Part shown: in pieces, positions 9,433-17,477 of the stretch | Numbering within the stretch: the first letter of the stretch is position 1 | Layout: the number at the start of each line of letters is the position of its first letter | From: a bacterium | GTDB taxonomy: Bacteria > Spirochaetota > Leptospiria > Leptospirales > Leptonemataceae | Direction of reading: 5' to 3' | Assembly (NCBI GenBank): GCA_024742665.1 | Contig: JANSYA010000001.1 | Coordinates: 124,001-188,000 of the forward strand | Length of the DNA stretch: 64,000 nucleotides | Notes under the pieces: model-generated | Databases searched by the model: none | What the model saw: only the letters and a program-made list of their open reading frames with translations | Told to the model about the DNA's origin: nothing | Made by a program: the position numbers and the translations under genes

Positions 9433-10365
9433 TTATAAGCCGTTCATCGCAGCCAGTCCCAGATATAGCGCCTGCGTGCCAGAGCGTGCGTGGCCGTGTT
9501 TTGCGAGCGCCTCGTATAGATCGCGCACTAACTGGAGGCCTGGCAGTTCTAAGCGCATGCGTTCGCATTCTTGCAGAGCGAGGCCCATGTCTTTGATGAA
9601 GTGTTCGATGAAAAATCCAGGCGCATAGTCTTCGGCGACGATTCGCGGGCCCAGATTGTTGATCGTCCAGGACCCCGCGGCGCCCTTGCCGATTACGTCG
9701 ATCACCGCCCCGGGATCGAGGCCGGCGCGCCGGGCATAGAGCAGCGCTTCGCACGCGCCGATCATATTGCCGGCGACGAGAATTTGATTCGCGAGCTTGG
9801 TCGCCTGGCCCGCGCCGGCCGGTCCCATATGCGAAATATTCGCGCCGAGAATTTCGAACAGGGGTTTAGACCCGGCGAAGGCGGACGCGTCTCCTCCGAC
9901 CATAATCGCCAGACGGGCTTCCCGGGCGCCGACGTCGCCGCCGGAAACGGGCGCGTCGAGGGCTGCGATATTGAGTTCCGTCGCCCTGGCCGCGATTTCG
10001 CGGGCCAGATCGGGGCTGCTCGTCGTCATGTCGATGACGGTCTTGAGTGCAGCAACCCCGGCGTTCGCTCCATTCCGTTTGCGTGCGGCCCCCGCGAAGA
10101 CGCCGTCTTCGCCCAGATAGACCGCGGAAACGTCGTCGGGATAGCCTACGATCGTAAACAGGGTTTCGACCCGGGCGGCTACTTCCGCGGGCGAATCGCA
10201 CCAGTGAGCTCCCGCGGCGATCAGCGTATCCGCTTTCGCGCGCGTGCGATTATAAACGTAGAGCTCATGGCCCGCCGCGCGCAGGTGGCCGGCCATCGAA
10301 GCCCCCATCACGCCCGCGCCAATCCAGCCGATGCGTTGGAGACTATCGTTCTGTATTTTGCTCAT
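9433..10365 (-). CDS. 3-hydroxyisobutyrate dehydrogenase-family NAD(P)-dependent oxidoreductase
   Basis: A 310-residue beta-hydroxyacid dehydrogenase. It has the N-terminal dinucleotide-binding motif GAGVMG (residues 16-21), the substrate-binding DAPVSGGDVGARE, and the catalytic Lys K190 in GAGQATKLANQ. Members oxidise 3-hydroxyisobutyrate, tartronate semialdehyde or gamma-hydroxybutyrate/succinic semialdehyde; the substrate here is not determined. The start at 10365 was chosen because ATG overlaps the stop of the upstream OsmC gene (TGATG), and earlier in-frame starts lie inside that gene. A perfect 14-base palindrome (CGGCTTATAAGCCG, 9429-9442) spans its stop codon. Confidence 0.85.
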   Translation of the reverse strand: MSKIQNDSLQRIGWIGAGVMGASMAGHLRAAGHELYVYNRTRAKADTLIAAGAHWCDSPAEVAARVETLFTIVGYPDDVSAVYLGEDGVFAGAARKRNGANAGVAALKTVIDMTTSSPDLAREIAARATELNIAALDAPVSGGDVGAREARLAIMVGGDASAFAGSKPLFEILGANISHMGPAGAGQATKLANQILVAGNMIGACEALLYARRAGLDPGAVIDVIGKGAAGSWTINNLGPRIVAEDYAPGFFIEHFIKDMGLALQECERMRLELPGLQLVRDLYEALAKHGHARSGTQALYLGLAAMNGL

Positions 10366-10874
10366 CAATGTTCGCTCGTTGTCAGGGCCGCGTGGCGGAC
10401 CGGAAAATTGCAGGAGCTGCGTATAAAGCACATCTCGCCGGCGCGTTCGTGCAGGCGTTCGGCCCGCTCGACCATTTCCGGCGCGGTCACAATCACTCGC
10501 GGTCGCAGGAGCACGTCTGTAAATCTTCCGCCGCCTTTGCCGTCGAGTTCCATTGTGCCTTCGGCGGAATCTTCGTACTGGGTTACGATGATCTTCGCCG
10601 TCGCGCAGACGTGCAAATACGAAAGCATATGGCAGGCGGACAGGGCGGCGAGCAGGAGATCCTCCGGATTATGAAGATCAGCGGATCCGCGAAAGGTCGG
10701 ATCCGCGGAGCCCGCCAGATCCGGTTTGCCCGGAATGCGCACCGTATAGTCGCGGCCGTAGGCCCGGTACGACCCGGTGCCTTCGCCGCGGTTGCCCCGC
10801 CAGATCGTCTGCAGTTTGTAGCGGTGAGGACTTTGCATCAGACCATACAGGCCGCCGGCCGAATGCGCCGTCAA
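10365..10874 (-). CDS. OsmC/Ohr-family protein
   Basis: A protein of 157-169 residues with the OsmC fold. It carries the two conserved cysteines expected for thiol-dependent peroxide reduction, one in LSACHMLSYLHVC and one in FIRSSCNFPVRH. Family members detoxify organic hydroperoxides. The first ATG is at 10874, but an internal ATG at 10838 (MQSPHRYKLQTIW) gives a more typical N terminus. It is translationally coupled to the downstream dehydrogenase by a TGATG overlap. Whether it is OsmC, Ohr or a YhfA-type paralogue cannot be decided without a tree. Confidence 0.85.
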   Translation of the reverse strand: MTAHSAGGLYGLMQSPHRYKLQTIWRGNRGEGTGSYRAYGRDYTVRIPGKPDLAGSADPTFRGSADLHNPEDLLLAALSACHMLSYLHVCATAKIIVTQYEDSAEGTMELDGKGGGRFTDVLLRPRVIVTAPEMVERAERLHERAGEMCFIRSSCNFPVRHAALTTSEH

Positions 10875-10945
10875 TCCCCTGACGATTTTCCGCAGGCGAC
10901 TTTTCCTTTACTCGCGCTTTCGATTAGATCGCGCGAGACTCGCCT

Positions 10946-11620
10946 TCAGCCCGCCGACTCCGATGGACCCGGTCGACGATATTCGCGCACGTGCTCCGGT
11001 ATCTCGACGTCTTCATCCAGGCGCTCGTCCGGAATCGCCGCGCCGTATCGTATTGCGCAGGGCAAAACGCCGGCCCAGATCGGCAGGGCGTAGTCGGCAT
11101 CGTCGTCGTTCGGGGGGCCCGTCCGCACTTTCGCCGAAGCTTCGTCGATCGGGAAGTCGAGGACCGTCGTCGCCTTCATTTCCTGCTCGGTCGGTGCACG
11201 GACCGCCGTCCAGCGATCCGGAATAATGTGCTCGGTGAATAAGCGCAGGCCGCGTTCTTTCTGTTTCGGATCTTCGATCAGGCGCGCTTCGCCGAAGAGC
11301 ACGACGGAACGATAGTTGACCGAGTGGTGAAAGGCCGAGCGCGCGAGTACGAGTCCGTCGATTAGAGTTACGGTGACGCAAATCGGGATGCCCCCGGCCA
11401 GGTCGCGCATCATCCGGCTGGCGGACGAGCCGTGCAGATAGAGGCGATCGCCGTCGCGGCCGTAGGCCGTTGGGATCACGAAGGGCCGGCCGTCGGGGCC
11501 GTTGAATCCGACGTGGCAGATCAGGGCTTCGTCGAGAATCGCGTGAATGCGTTCCCGATCATAGACGCCGCGCCGCGGCGCCCGGACGAGGGTCGTGCGA
11601 TCTGTTCTCGAATATTCCAT
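10946..11620 (-). CDS. pyridoxamine 5'-phosphate oxidase-family (flavin-binding) protein
   Basis: A 224-residue split-barrel flavoprotein from the ATG at 11620. It has the segments ILDEALICHVGFNGPDGRP, PTAYGRDGDRLYLHG and SVVLFGEARLIED typical of the PNPOx-like, 5-nitroimidazole-resistance-type flavin nucleotide binders. It is not canonical PdxH, which is separately encoded at 21.2 kb. An earlier in-frame ATG (11710) lies in the divergent promoter region and is not preferred. It is transcribed divergently from a MocR-type regulator, a frequent arrangement in which the regulator controls its neighbour. Its redox substrate is unknown. Confidence 0.8.
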   Translation of the reverse strand: MEYSRTDRTTLVRAPRRGVYDRERIHAILDEALICHVGFNGPDGRPFVIPTAYGRDGDRLYLHGSSASRMMRDLAGGIPICVTVTLIDGLVLARSAFHHSVNYRSVVLFGEARLIEDPKQKERGLRLFTEHIIPDRWTAVRAPTEQEMKATTVLDFPIDEASAKVRTGPPNDDDADYALPIWAGVLPCAIRYGAAIPDERLDEDVEIPEHVREYRRPGPSESAG

Positions 11621-11759
11621 TGGTGCTTCTCCTGTTTTTTTCTGTAGCAGATTACTCAAAAGCTCCCGGCCTTCCGGGGCAGTCGTATCAAAGCATGAAA
11701 GTGGTCTCACTAAAAGATCCGATTATAAAAAAAGAATGGTGCCAATTTGCGAGCCGGGT

Positions 11760-13442
11760 ATGATCGCAAGCATGCCCCGTCGTTCTAAAACGCCTGCCGT
11801 GCGCAAAGCGAAGGCCCCCGAAATCATTCCGGAAGACGCACTGGCGGAGTTCGCGGCCCGGATGCGGGCGGATCTGCCGGAGGGACCGGCGAAAGCAGAT
11901 CGTCGGGCTGGCGCGGCGGCCGAAGTTCGATTGTACCGGCGCATCTACGCCTGGTTTCGCGGGGCGATTCTGGACAGCGTGCTGCCGGGCGGCTCGCGTC
12001 TGCCGCCGGGGCGCACGCTGGCCCTCCAGCTCGGCGTTTCCCGAAACACGGTCACGAATGCTTTCGAGCAGCTGATGGCGGAAGGCTTTCTCGAAGGCCG
12101 GCCCGGCTCCGGAACCTTCGTCGCAGAACTGCCGGCCAGCGCGATTCGCGGCGGGGAACGACCGCGAAAGCCAGAAACCAGAAAAGGCGCATCGGCCGGC
12201 GAACTTTCGAAACGCGGCGCGACTCTCGCGAATCTACGCGTGACCCGATCGCGCAATCCTGGCGTTGGCGGCGTGCCCGACGCGCAGGGGGTCGCGCCGA
12301 CCTTCGCGCCCGGCGTTCCCGGACTGGACCGCTTTCCCTGCGAAGAATTCGCCCGTCTGTCGGCGAAGGTCTATCGCGACGTGCAGGTCGCGCCGGAAAG
12401 CTTTGGTTATACGGCGCCGGCCGGATTGCGTACGCTGCGCGAAACGATCGCCGCTCATCTGAGCATCGATCGCGGAGTGCGCTGCGAAGCAGATCAGATC
12501 GTCATCGTAAACGGTTCGCAGCAGGGACTCGATCTTTGCGCCCGGCTGCTGCTTGATCCAGGCGATCAGGCCTTCGTCGAGGATCCGGGATATCTCGGAG
12601 CCCGGGGCGCCTTCGCCGCGGCCGGCGCGAAAATCGTCGGCGTGCCGGTGCATGGGAAAGACGGTCTGGATATTCGGGCGCTTTCGAAGGTCGCCGGATC
12701 GCGCGGAAAAACGAAGCGACGGGGCCTGATCTATGTTACGCCTTCGCATCAGTTTCCGCTGGGTATGACGATGAGTTTAACCCGGCGGCTGGAGCTGTTG
12801 GAAGTCGCACGGGAGTCGGGGCTCACAATTATCGAAGACGATTACGACAGCGAGTATCGTTACGACGGGCGACCGATATCGGCGATGCAGGGTCTCGATG
12901 AAAGCGGTCGGTCCGTTGTATATCTCGGAACCTTCAGCAAGGTTCTCGCTCCAGGACTGCGGCTGGGCTATCTGGTGCTGCCGCCGCAGTTGGTGGACGC
13001 CTTTGTTTCCGCGCGGGCTCTCGTCGATCGCCAGCCGCCGGTCGTGGCGCAGGAAACCGTCGCGCGTTATATGGCCGGCGGCGGCTTCCATCGTCACCTG
13101 CGACGAATGCGCGAGCTGTATCGGGAGCGCCGTGCGAATCTGCTGCTGGGTCTGAGCGATCTGCCGCTCGTGCCCTTCGCGTCGGATACCGGTCTACACG
13201 TCACGGCCGCAATCACCGACGAATACCTGAAAAGCCGCGGTCGCCGCCGAAAGGCTGCTCCACTGGATCGCGAACTGGCCCTGCGGGCGGCCCAGGCGGG
13301 CTTGGACCTGCCTGCGCTTTCGAATTATTATCTCAATCCGGACGGCGCAAATCAGCTGCAGGGATTTCTTTTCGGCTTTGCGGCCTTTCCTCTGGCCGTA
13401 ATGCGCACGGGCTTTCGCCGGCTGCAGTCCGTGTTTGAGTGA
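11760..13442 (+). CDS. MocR/PdxR-type transcriptional regulator (GntR HTH fused to aminotransferase domain)
   Basis: A 560-residue fusion. It has an N-terminal GntR winged helix (about residues 58-125: RLPPGRTLALQLGVSRNTV, then EGFLEGRPGSGTFV) joined to a fold-type I aminotransferase domain (about 175-560). The PLP lysine is K394 in YLGTFSKVLAPGLRLGY, and an EDDYDSEYRYDG segment lies upstream. MocR proteins sense PLP or amino compounds and control vitamin B6 or amino acid genes. The divergent PNPOx-like gene 140 bases away is the obvious candidate target; this is inference. Possible starts are ATG 11736, 11760 and 11772. The basic, Lys/Pro-rich leader before the HTH domain is longer than usual. 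Confidence 0.88.
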   Translation: MIASMPRRSKTPAVRKAKAPEIIPEDALAEFAARMRADLPEGPAKADRRAGAAAEVRLYRRIYAWFRGAILDSVLPGGSRLPPGRTLALQLGVSRNTVTNAFEQLMAEGFLEGRPGSGTFVAELPASAIRGGERPRKPETRKGASAGELSKRGATLANLRVTRSRNPGVGGVPDAQGVAPTFAPGVPGLDRFPCEEFARLSAKVYRDVQVAPESFGYTAPAGLRTLRETIAAHLSIDRGVRCEADQIVIVNGSQQGLDLCARLLLDPGDQAFVEDPGYLGARGAFAAAGAKIVGVPVHGKDGLDIRALSKVAGSRGKTKRRGLIYVTPSHQFPLGMTMSLTRRLELLEVARESGLTIIEDDYDSEYRYDGRPISAMQGLDESGRSVVYLGTFSKVLAPGLRLGYLVLPPQLVDAFVSARALVDRQPPVVAQETVARYMAGGGFHRHLRRMRELYRERRANLLLGLSDLPLVPFASDTGLHVTAAITDEYLKSRGRRRKAAPLDRELALRAAQAGLDLPALSNYYLNPDGANQLQGFLFGFAAFPLAVMRTGFRRLQSVFE

Positions 13443-13464
13443 GCGTCGAGCGCGTGTTATCGCA

Positions 13465-13484
13465 TTGCGTTGCGTTGCGTTGCG
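13465..13484. repeat. pentanucleotide repeat (TTGCG) x4
   Basis: Four perfect tandem copies of TTGCG directly after the MocR-type gene, followed by a related TCGCA/TCGCG tail. It lies in a non-coding spacer before the convergent terminator. Confidence 0.8.
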
Positions 13485-13515
13485 TCGCATCGCGGTCGGC
13501 GAAGAGTTCGCGCGC

Positions 13516-13557
13516 AAAAAAACCCCGCCTCGTACGACGACGGAGCGGGGTTTTTTT
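13516..13557. terminator. bidirectional intrinsic terminator
   Basis: A7 followed by CCCCGC (13523-13528), a loop, GCGGGG (13545-13550) and T7. It is symmetrical, so it can serve both the rightward MocR-type gene and the leftward superoxide dismutase gene that converge on it. Confidence 0.9.
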
Positions 13558-13621
13558 GCGATTTGTCGCCGGAGTCCTGAAAGATCGATGATAGGACACC
13601 CGGGCGAGTCTTCGACTGTGA

Positions 13622-13670
13622 AGAATCAAAGATTCTTTGAAGTCCCAGACCTTGCAGAATCAAAGATTCT
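13622..13670. repeat. duplicated short palindrome at the 3' end of the sod gene
   Basis: The 15-base palindrome AGAATCAAAGATTCT occurs at 13622-13636 and again at 13656-13670. Each is followed closely by AGTCCCAG. The second copy overlaps the last codons and stop of the superoxide dismutase gene. It looks like a local tandem duplication of the gene's 3' end. Confidence 0.8.
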
Positions 13671-14250
13671 GCGAGGCAAAGTCCCAGTTTACGAGTTTAT
13701 CGAGGAAGGTACCGATGTAATCGGGGCGCTTGTTCTGGAAATCCAGATAGTACGCGTGCTCCCACACGTCGATCGTCAACAGGGCTTTTTTGCCGTGAGC
13801 CAGCGGCAGGTCCGCGTTCGCGGTTTTCATGACCGCCAGCTTGCCGCCGTCTTCTACGAGCCAGGCCCAGCCGCTGCCGAACTGCGTCGCTGCCGCGGTC
13901 TTGAACTCTTCCGCGAATTTTTCGTAGCTGCCGAAGTCTTTATTGATCCGGTCCGCCAGTTCGCCGGTGGGCTGGCCGCCGCCGTTCGGCTTCATGCTGT
14001 TCCAGTAGAAGGTGTGATTCCACACCTGCGCTGCGTTGTTGAAGATGCCGGCTTTGGAAGCGTCGCCTTTGACCTCGGTGATGATCTTTTCGAGGCTCTC
14101 GTTTGCGAGAGGGCTGCCTTCCAGCATCTTATTCAAGTTGGTAACATAAGCGTTATGATGTTTGCCGTAGTGAAAGCTGAGCGTGTTCGCCGTGATGTGG
14201 GGTTCCAGAGCGTTTTGCGCGTAAGGTAGCTCGGGTAAAGTGATTGCCAT
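13660..14250 (-). CDS. sodB: superoxide dismutase, Fe-type
   Basis: Converts superoxide to oxygen and hydrogen peroxide in the cytoplasm. The 196-residue protein starts at 14250 ([10 protein letters not shown]) behind a strong GGAGGAACGA ribosome site; an upstream in-frame ATG is rejected. Metal ligands are visible: H27 in [13 protein letters not shown], a second His in QVWNHTFYW, and the Asp/His pair in [10 protein letters not shown]. The [14 protein letters not shown] segment and GSGWAWLV fit iron-type enzymes better than manganese ones. No signal peptide. It converges with the MocR-type gene on a shared terminator. Confidence 0.93.
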   Translation of the reverse strand: MAITLPELPYAQNALEPHITANTLSFHYGKHHNAYVTNLNKMLEGSPLANESLEKIITEVKGDASKAGIFNNAAQVWNHTFYWNSMKPNGGGQPTGELADRINKDFGSYEKFAEEFKTAAATQFGSGWAWLVEDGGKLAVMKTANADLPLAHGKKALLTIDVWEHAYYLDFQNKRPDYIGTFLDKLVNWDFASQNL

Positions 14251-14363
14251 TCGTTCCTCCGTTTCGCTTAAATTAACATCGTACGAACGAAGAGTCAACC
14301 CAAATTTAGAAGGGCTCTAATCGAGACGGGGCGCGGAATTTTTAATCGGAGCGATTGCGGATC

Positions 14364-15350
14364 CTACTGCGGGGCGCTTTTGTCGCCGTTGGTTGCAGGC
14401 GGATCGGCCGGAGTTTCCGGGGCGGCCGCCGCTGCTCGCTGCGCTGCTGCGGCGAGTCGGGCGTCGACCGGTGCAATGCGATCCACGCCGATGTCGCGCA
14501 GGCGGGTGTGCATCGCCGCGAGGACGGAAGACGACACATCGCGCATAATATCGCCGAGCACTTTTTGTTCGAGGATTTCGGCGACGACCAGGCCGACGTC
14601 TTTCGTCAGGCGATCCGCGAAGACGCCCATCAGGGGAATGCGCCGCAGCTCGCCGATCATGGACTTGCTGCTCAGGCTTTCTTCGACCGTGGCCCGCAGG
14701 TCTTCGCGGTGGCGTTCCATGGCCGCCCTGGATACTTTCTCGTAGTCGAGGGTCATCATCACTTCTTCCACGCGATTCAGCGACTGCATGAATACGGCGT
14801 CGGCGATCGTATCGACGATAGCGTCGCGAAAGCGAAAGGTTAGATCCCGGGTGAGCAGCTGGCTCACGTCTTGCTCGGCGCGGCCCAGTTTATAGTAGGC
14901 GATGACCAGCTTCACCGCGCGCAGCAACAGGAACAAACGCAGGGAAGACAGTGGGATCGGCACAAGTCCGATCACTTCGTACCAGTGATAGGAAACGTAG
15001 CTCCAGCGATCTTTTTCTTTCAGAAAGCGGTGTAGAAAAAACAATCCCCAGATTACGACTACGGAGATGTCGAATGCGACGATCGCCGAGGTTACCACGA
15101 AGGGAAAGAGCGCGATCAGGTTCGTACTGAACAGGATGACAATCGAATCGAGAATCCCCAGAGTGATTAGAAAATAATCGCGCTTGGTTCCGGGAATCAC
15201 CGAGAGCCAGTAGCGCACAGACTCGCGAAAGCTGCGCTGTGGCCGGCCGGTTTCATGCGTCGCGTCGCCGTTTTGTTCGCCGCCGTTGGCCGCCGGGGCG
15301 GGCTGAGGAGTCTCGTTTCCCGGAATCGGTGGAATTTCGCTTTCGCTCAT
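14364..15350 (-). CDS. membrane protein with voltage-sensor-like helices, function unknown
   Basis: A 328-residue protein with a Pro/Asn-rich cytoplasmic leader (about 1-45), then about four hydrophobic segments between residues 60 and 160, then a long soluble, helical region and an Ala/Pro-rich tail. The pattern YHWYEVIGLVPIP followed by SLRLFLLLRAVKL recalls the S3-S4 part of ion-channel voltage sensors, but no pore or selectivity filter is visible. This similarity is weak and is inference. Its start overlaps the stop of the upstream 15347-15676 gene (ATGA), so the two are translationally coupled and probably work together. Not assigned to a family. Confidence 0.6.
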   Translation of the reverse strand: MSESEIPPIPGNETPQPAPAANGGEQNGDATHETGRPQRSFRESVRYWLSVIPGTKRDYFLITLGILDSIVILFSTNLIALFPFVVTSAIVAFDISVVVIWGLFFLHRFLKEKDRWSYVSYHWYEVIGLVPIPLSSLRLFLLLRAVKLVIAYYKLGRAEQDVSQLLTRDLTFRFRDAIVDTIADAVFMQSLNRVEEVMMTLDYEKVSRAAMERHREDLRATVEESLSSKSMIGELRRIPLMGVFADRLTKDVGLVVAEILEQKVLGDIMRDVSSSVLAAMHTRLRDIGVDRIAPVDARLAAAAQRAAAAAPETPADPPATNGDKSAPQ

Positions 15351-15676
15351 GAATCCTTGCCGGCGGGCTCATCGACCTGCCGCGCGTCGGATGATTCCGT
15401 CGCCGCCAGGCGATTGTACAAAAAGCAGAAGCTAAAAGAAAAGATCAGCGAGTCGACGATCGCATAAAACAGATCCAGAGTCGCGCCGTAGAAGTGTTCG
15501 AGGGGCCGCAAATTCGCGAGGGATGCTCGAAAGGGATGCGGGTGCACCGAGTTGAAGGCGTCCATGAATTCGGCTCCGAACTGCGTTGACGCCCGGGACC
15601 ATACGGAGATGACGAAGATCAACACGGCGAAGATCGTCGTGAATGTGATGGCGAATGCTTTCGCGTTCAGTTTCAT
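15347..15676 (-). CDS. small two-helix membrane protein, hypothetical
   Basis: A 109-residue protein starting at ATG 15676 (MKLNAKAFAITFTT). One membrane segment lies at the N terminus (AFAITFTTIFAVLIFVISVW) and a second near residues 72-92 (ATLDLFYAIVDSLIFSFSF). The hydrophilic loop between them is rich in His and Pro. A seven-codon-longer start exists at 15697. It is the first gene of a two-gene leftward unit, overlapping the next gene by ATGA. No family is recognised. Confidence 0.6.
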   Translation of the reverse strand: MKLNAKAFAITFTTIFAVLIFVISVWSRASTQFGAEFMDAFNSVHPHPFRASLANLRPLEHFYGATLDLFYAIVDSLIFSFSFCFLYNRLAATESSDARQVDEPAGKDS

Positions 15677-15736
15677 ATTACCTGCCTGAGACCCCATTCA
15701 GCGGCGGGGGGCGCAGCCCGTCACCTATTTCTCGTC

Positions 15737-16528
15737 TTACTTCAAGTGTAAGATCGAGCGACTGCGTTCCAGTCGCAGGCGAATGGTCTCGGCCCGGGCC
15801 TGATGCGCCGCCTGGCGATCGGAAGGCATGTCTGCGAGATAACGCGATAGCTCCAGTTCGAAGAGGAGTACGCGCTCCACGCACTCGGCCGCGCGCGTAG
15901 CCATGTCGGCGCACGAAAGGACCATATGCCGGGTGTTGATATGTTCGGGGGCGACTGTGTCGATCAGCGTCTCGGCGATTTCCGGGTGAATGCCGCCGCC
16001 GACGCTGGTGCGCAGATCGTTTTCGCGGCAGCGCGCGATGATCAGGCTGCAGATTTCCAGCACGCGCGGGTCGTCCGCCGTCAGTTCCATTGATCCGGAT
16101 AGATCAGAACGCGCGGCCGTAACCTGATCCAGTTCCGCCGCCGCCGGGCTGCTCAGAATTTCATTCATATTCTGAAAGCCGGTGATGGTCTCTAAGTTGA
16201 TGCCCTTTTCGATGCGGTCGTAGCTCGTCGGGCCCAGGCAATCCCGCAGGCTGCCGATAAAATTTTTCAGCGCGTACGGCGATTCGATCATCGGTGCGAT
16301 CAGCCCGTCCACGCCGATGCGGCTCAGTTCACGGATATCGTTGCGGGCCTCGGGGCCGCCGATTTTAACGTACAGCGGGAGCAGTCTATCGCTCAGAGCC
16401 CGCAGCAGCCGGATCTCTTCGAAGGACATGTCTTCGACTTCGGTGCCGGTTTTCAGGGCGGTCAGGCCGCTGTCGCGTTTGAGTTCTTTGAGCTGAGATT
16501 GCAGGCTGGAAAAGGACGGTGCTTTCAT
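15737..16528 (-). CDS. HpcH/HpaI aldolase (citrate lyase beta)-like protein
   Basis: A 263-residue protein, from the ATG at 16528, resembling the TIM-barrel HpcH/HpaI/CitE family that acts on pyruvate- or CoA-linked substrates. Segments consistent with this are LLPLYVKIGGPEAR, DGLIAPMIESPYAL (barrel strand with the conserved Glu) and SVGGGIHPE. The expected metal-binding Asp cannot be placed securely, so catalytic competence is uncertain. It is transcribed divergently from an enoyl-CoA hydratase, with 128 bases between them containing an inverted repeat, which suggests common control. The exact reaction is unknown. Confidence 0.65.
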   Translation of the reverse strand: MKAPSFSSLQSQLKELKRDSGLTALKTGTEVEDMSFEEIRLLRALSDRLLPLYVKIGGPEARNDIRELSRIGVDGLIAPMIESPYALKNFIGSLRDCLGPTSYDRIEKGINLETITGFQNMNEILSSPAAAELDQVTAARSDLSGSMELTADDPRVLEICSLIIARCRENDLRTSVGGGIHPEIAETLIDTVAPEHINTRHMVLSCADMATRAAECVERVLLFELELSRYLADMPSDRQAAHQARAETIRLRLERSRSILHLK

Positions 16529-16585
16529 AGTGTTTTGGCCCCTGTAGTACCCTTTCGGAAAATAAAGCTCGATAATAAGTAAAAA

Positions 16586-16611
16586 TGTACGGGGCAATCC
16601 TCCGCCGTACA
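16586..16611. promoter_or_regulatory. operator-like inverted repeat between divergent genes
   Basis: TGTACGG (16586-16592) and CCGTACA (16605-16611) form a perfect 7-base inverted repeat with a 12-base spacer. It lies midway between the divergent lyase-like and enoyl-CoA hydratase genes. A dimeric repressor of TetR or FadR type could bind it; this is inference. Confidence 0.5.
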
Positions 16612-16656
16612 GCGGAATTTTATAGCAAAATTCGGGCTGAGAGAAAAAGTTACACT

Positions 16657-17427
16657 ATGGCCGAAATCCAAATCACTAAAAAAGAGGGCTACGCCCTGCT
16701 GACTATCGATCGCCCGAAGGCGCTGAACGCACTCAACAAGGACGTCCTGACGGAGCTCAAAGCCGCGATCAGCGAATTGAACTCCGCAGGGGACATAAGA
16801 GTCGTTATTGTCACCGGCAGCGGCGAAAAAGCCTTCGTAGCCGGCGCAGACATCGCATCTATGAAAGATATGACCGCGGACGAGGCGACCGCCTTCGCCG
16901 AGCTCGGCCACAGCGCCATGAACCGCCTGTCCGACAGCGGAATGGTCTCGATCGCCGCGATTAACGGCTTCGCTCTGGGCGGCGGAATGGAACTCGCTCT
17001 CGCCTGCGATATTCGCCTGCTTTCGGAAAACGCGAAGATGGGACTGCCGGAAGTTACGCTGGGTTTGATTCCCGGATTCGGCGGCACCCAGCGCCTGGCA
17101 CGCATTGTCGGCCAGGGCGTTGCGACCGAACTGATTCTGACCGGCGATATGATCGACGCGAGTCGGGCCCGGGAACTGGGCCTGGCCAATCACGTCTACG
17201 CCCCCGGCGATCTGCTGAATGAGGCGGAGGCTCTGGCGCAAAAGATCATCGCCAACAAATCGCGTCCGGCGCAGCGGGCGGCCAAGGCTGTCATTCAGCA
17301 GGGTCTGGACCTGGCGCTGATCGCGGGACTGCAAAAAGAAATTATCGAATTCGGCGAACTCTTCGACGGACCGGATCCGAAGACCGGCATGACCGCGTTC
17401 CTGGAAAAACGAAAGGCGGATTTCTGA
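16657..17427 (+). CDS. enoyl-CoA hydratase
   Basis: A crotonase-family enzyme of 256 residues that hydrates short-chain 2-enoyl-CoA, as in fatty acid or butanoyl-CoA metabolism. Both catalytic glutamates are present: E112 in GGGMELALACDI and E132 in GLPEVTLGLIPG. The oxyanion-hole segment AFVAGADI (about 59-66) and the FGGTQRL motif are intact. The start at 16657 (MAEIQITKKEG) gives the standard N terminus; the longer frame from 16585 is a leader artefact. It is divergent from a CitE-like gene. Both Glu residues present argues for a true hydratase rather than an isomerase, but paralogues are hard to separate. Confidence 0.9.
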   Translation: MAEIQITKKEGYALLTIDRPKALNALNKDVLTELKAAISELNSAGDIRVVIVTGSGEKAFVAGADIASMKDMTADEATAFAELGHSAMNRLSDSGMVSIAAINGFALGGGMELALACDIRLLSENAKMGLPEVTLGLIPGFGGTQRLARIVGQGVATELILTGDMIDASRARELGLANHVYAPGDLLNEAEALAQKIIANKSRPAQRAAKAVIQQGLDLALIAGLQKEIIEFGELFDGPDPKTGMTAFLEKRKADF

Positions 17428-17477
17428 GCGGCGATCGCAAGCCCGCTTTTCGCTAACGCTTTTTCCTGAACTTCCGT

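Noticed and set aside
9571..10674. 367-codon open frame on the plus strand
   Set aside because: It is antisense to the clear dehydrogenase and OsmC genes and shows no protein features.
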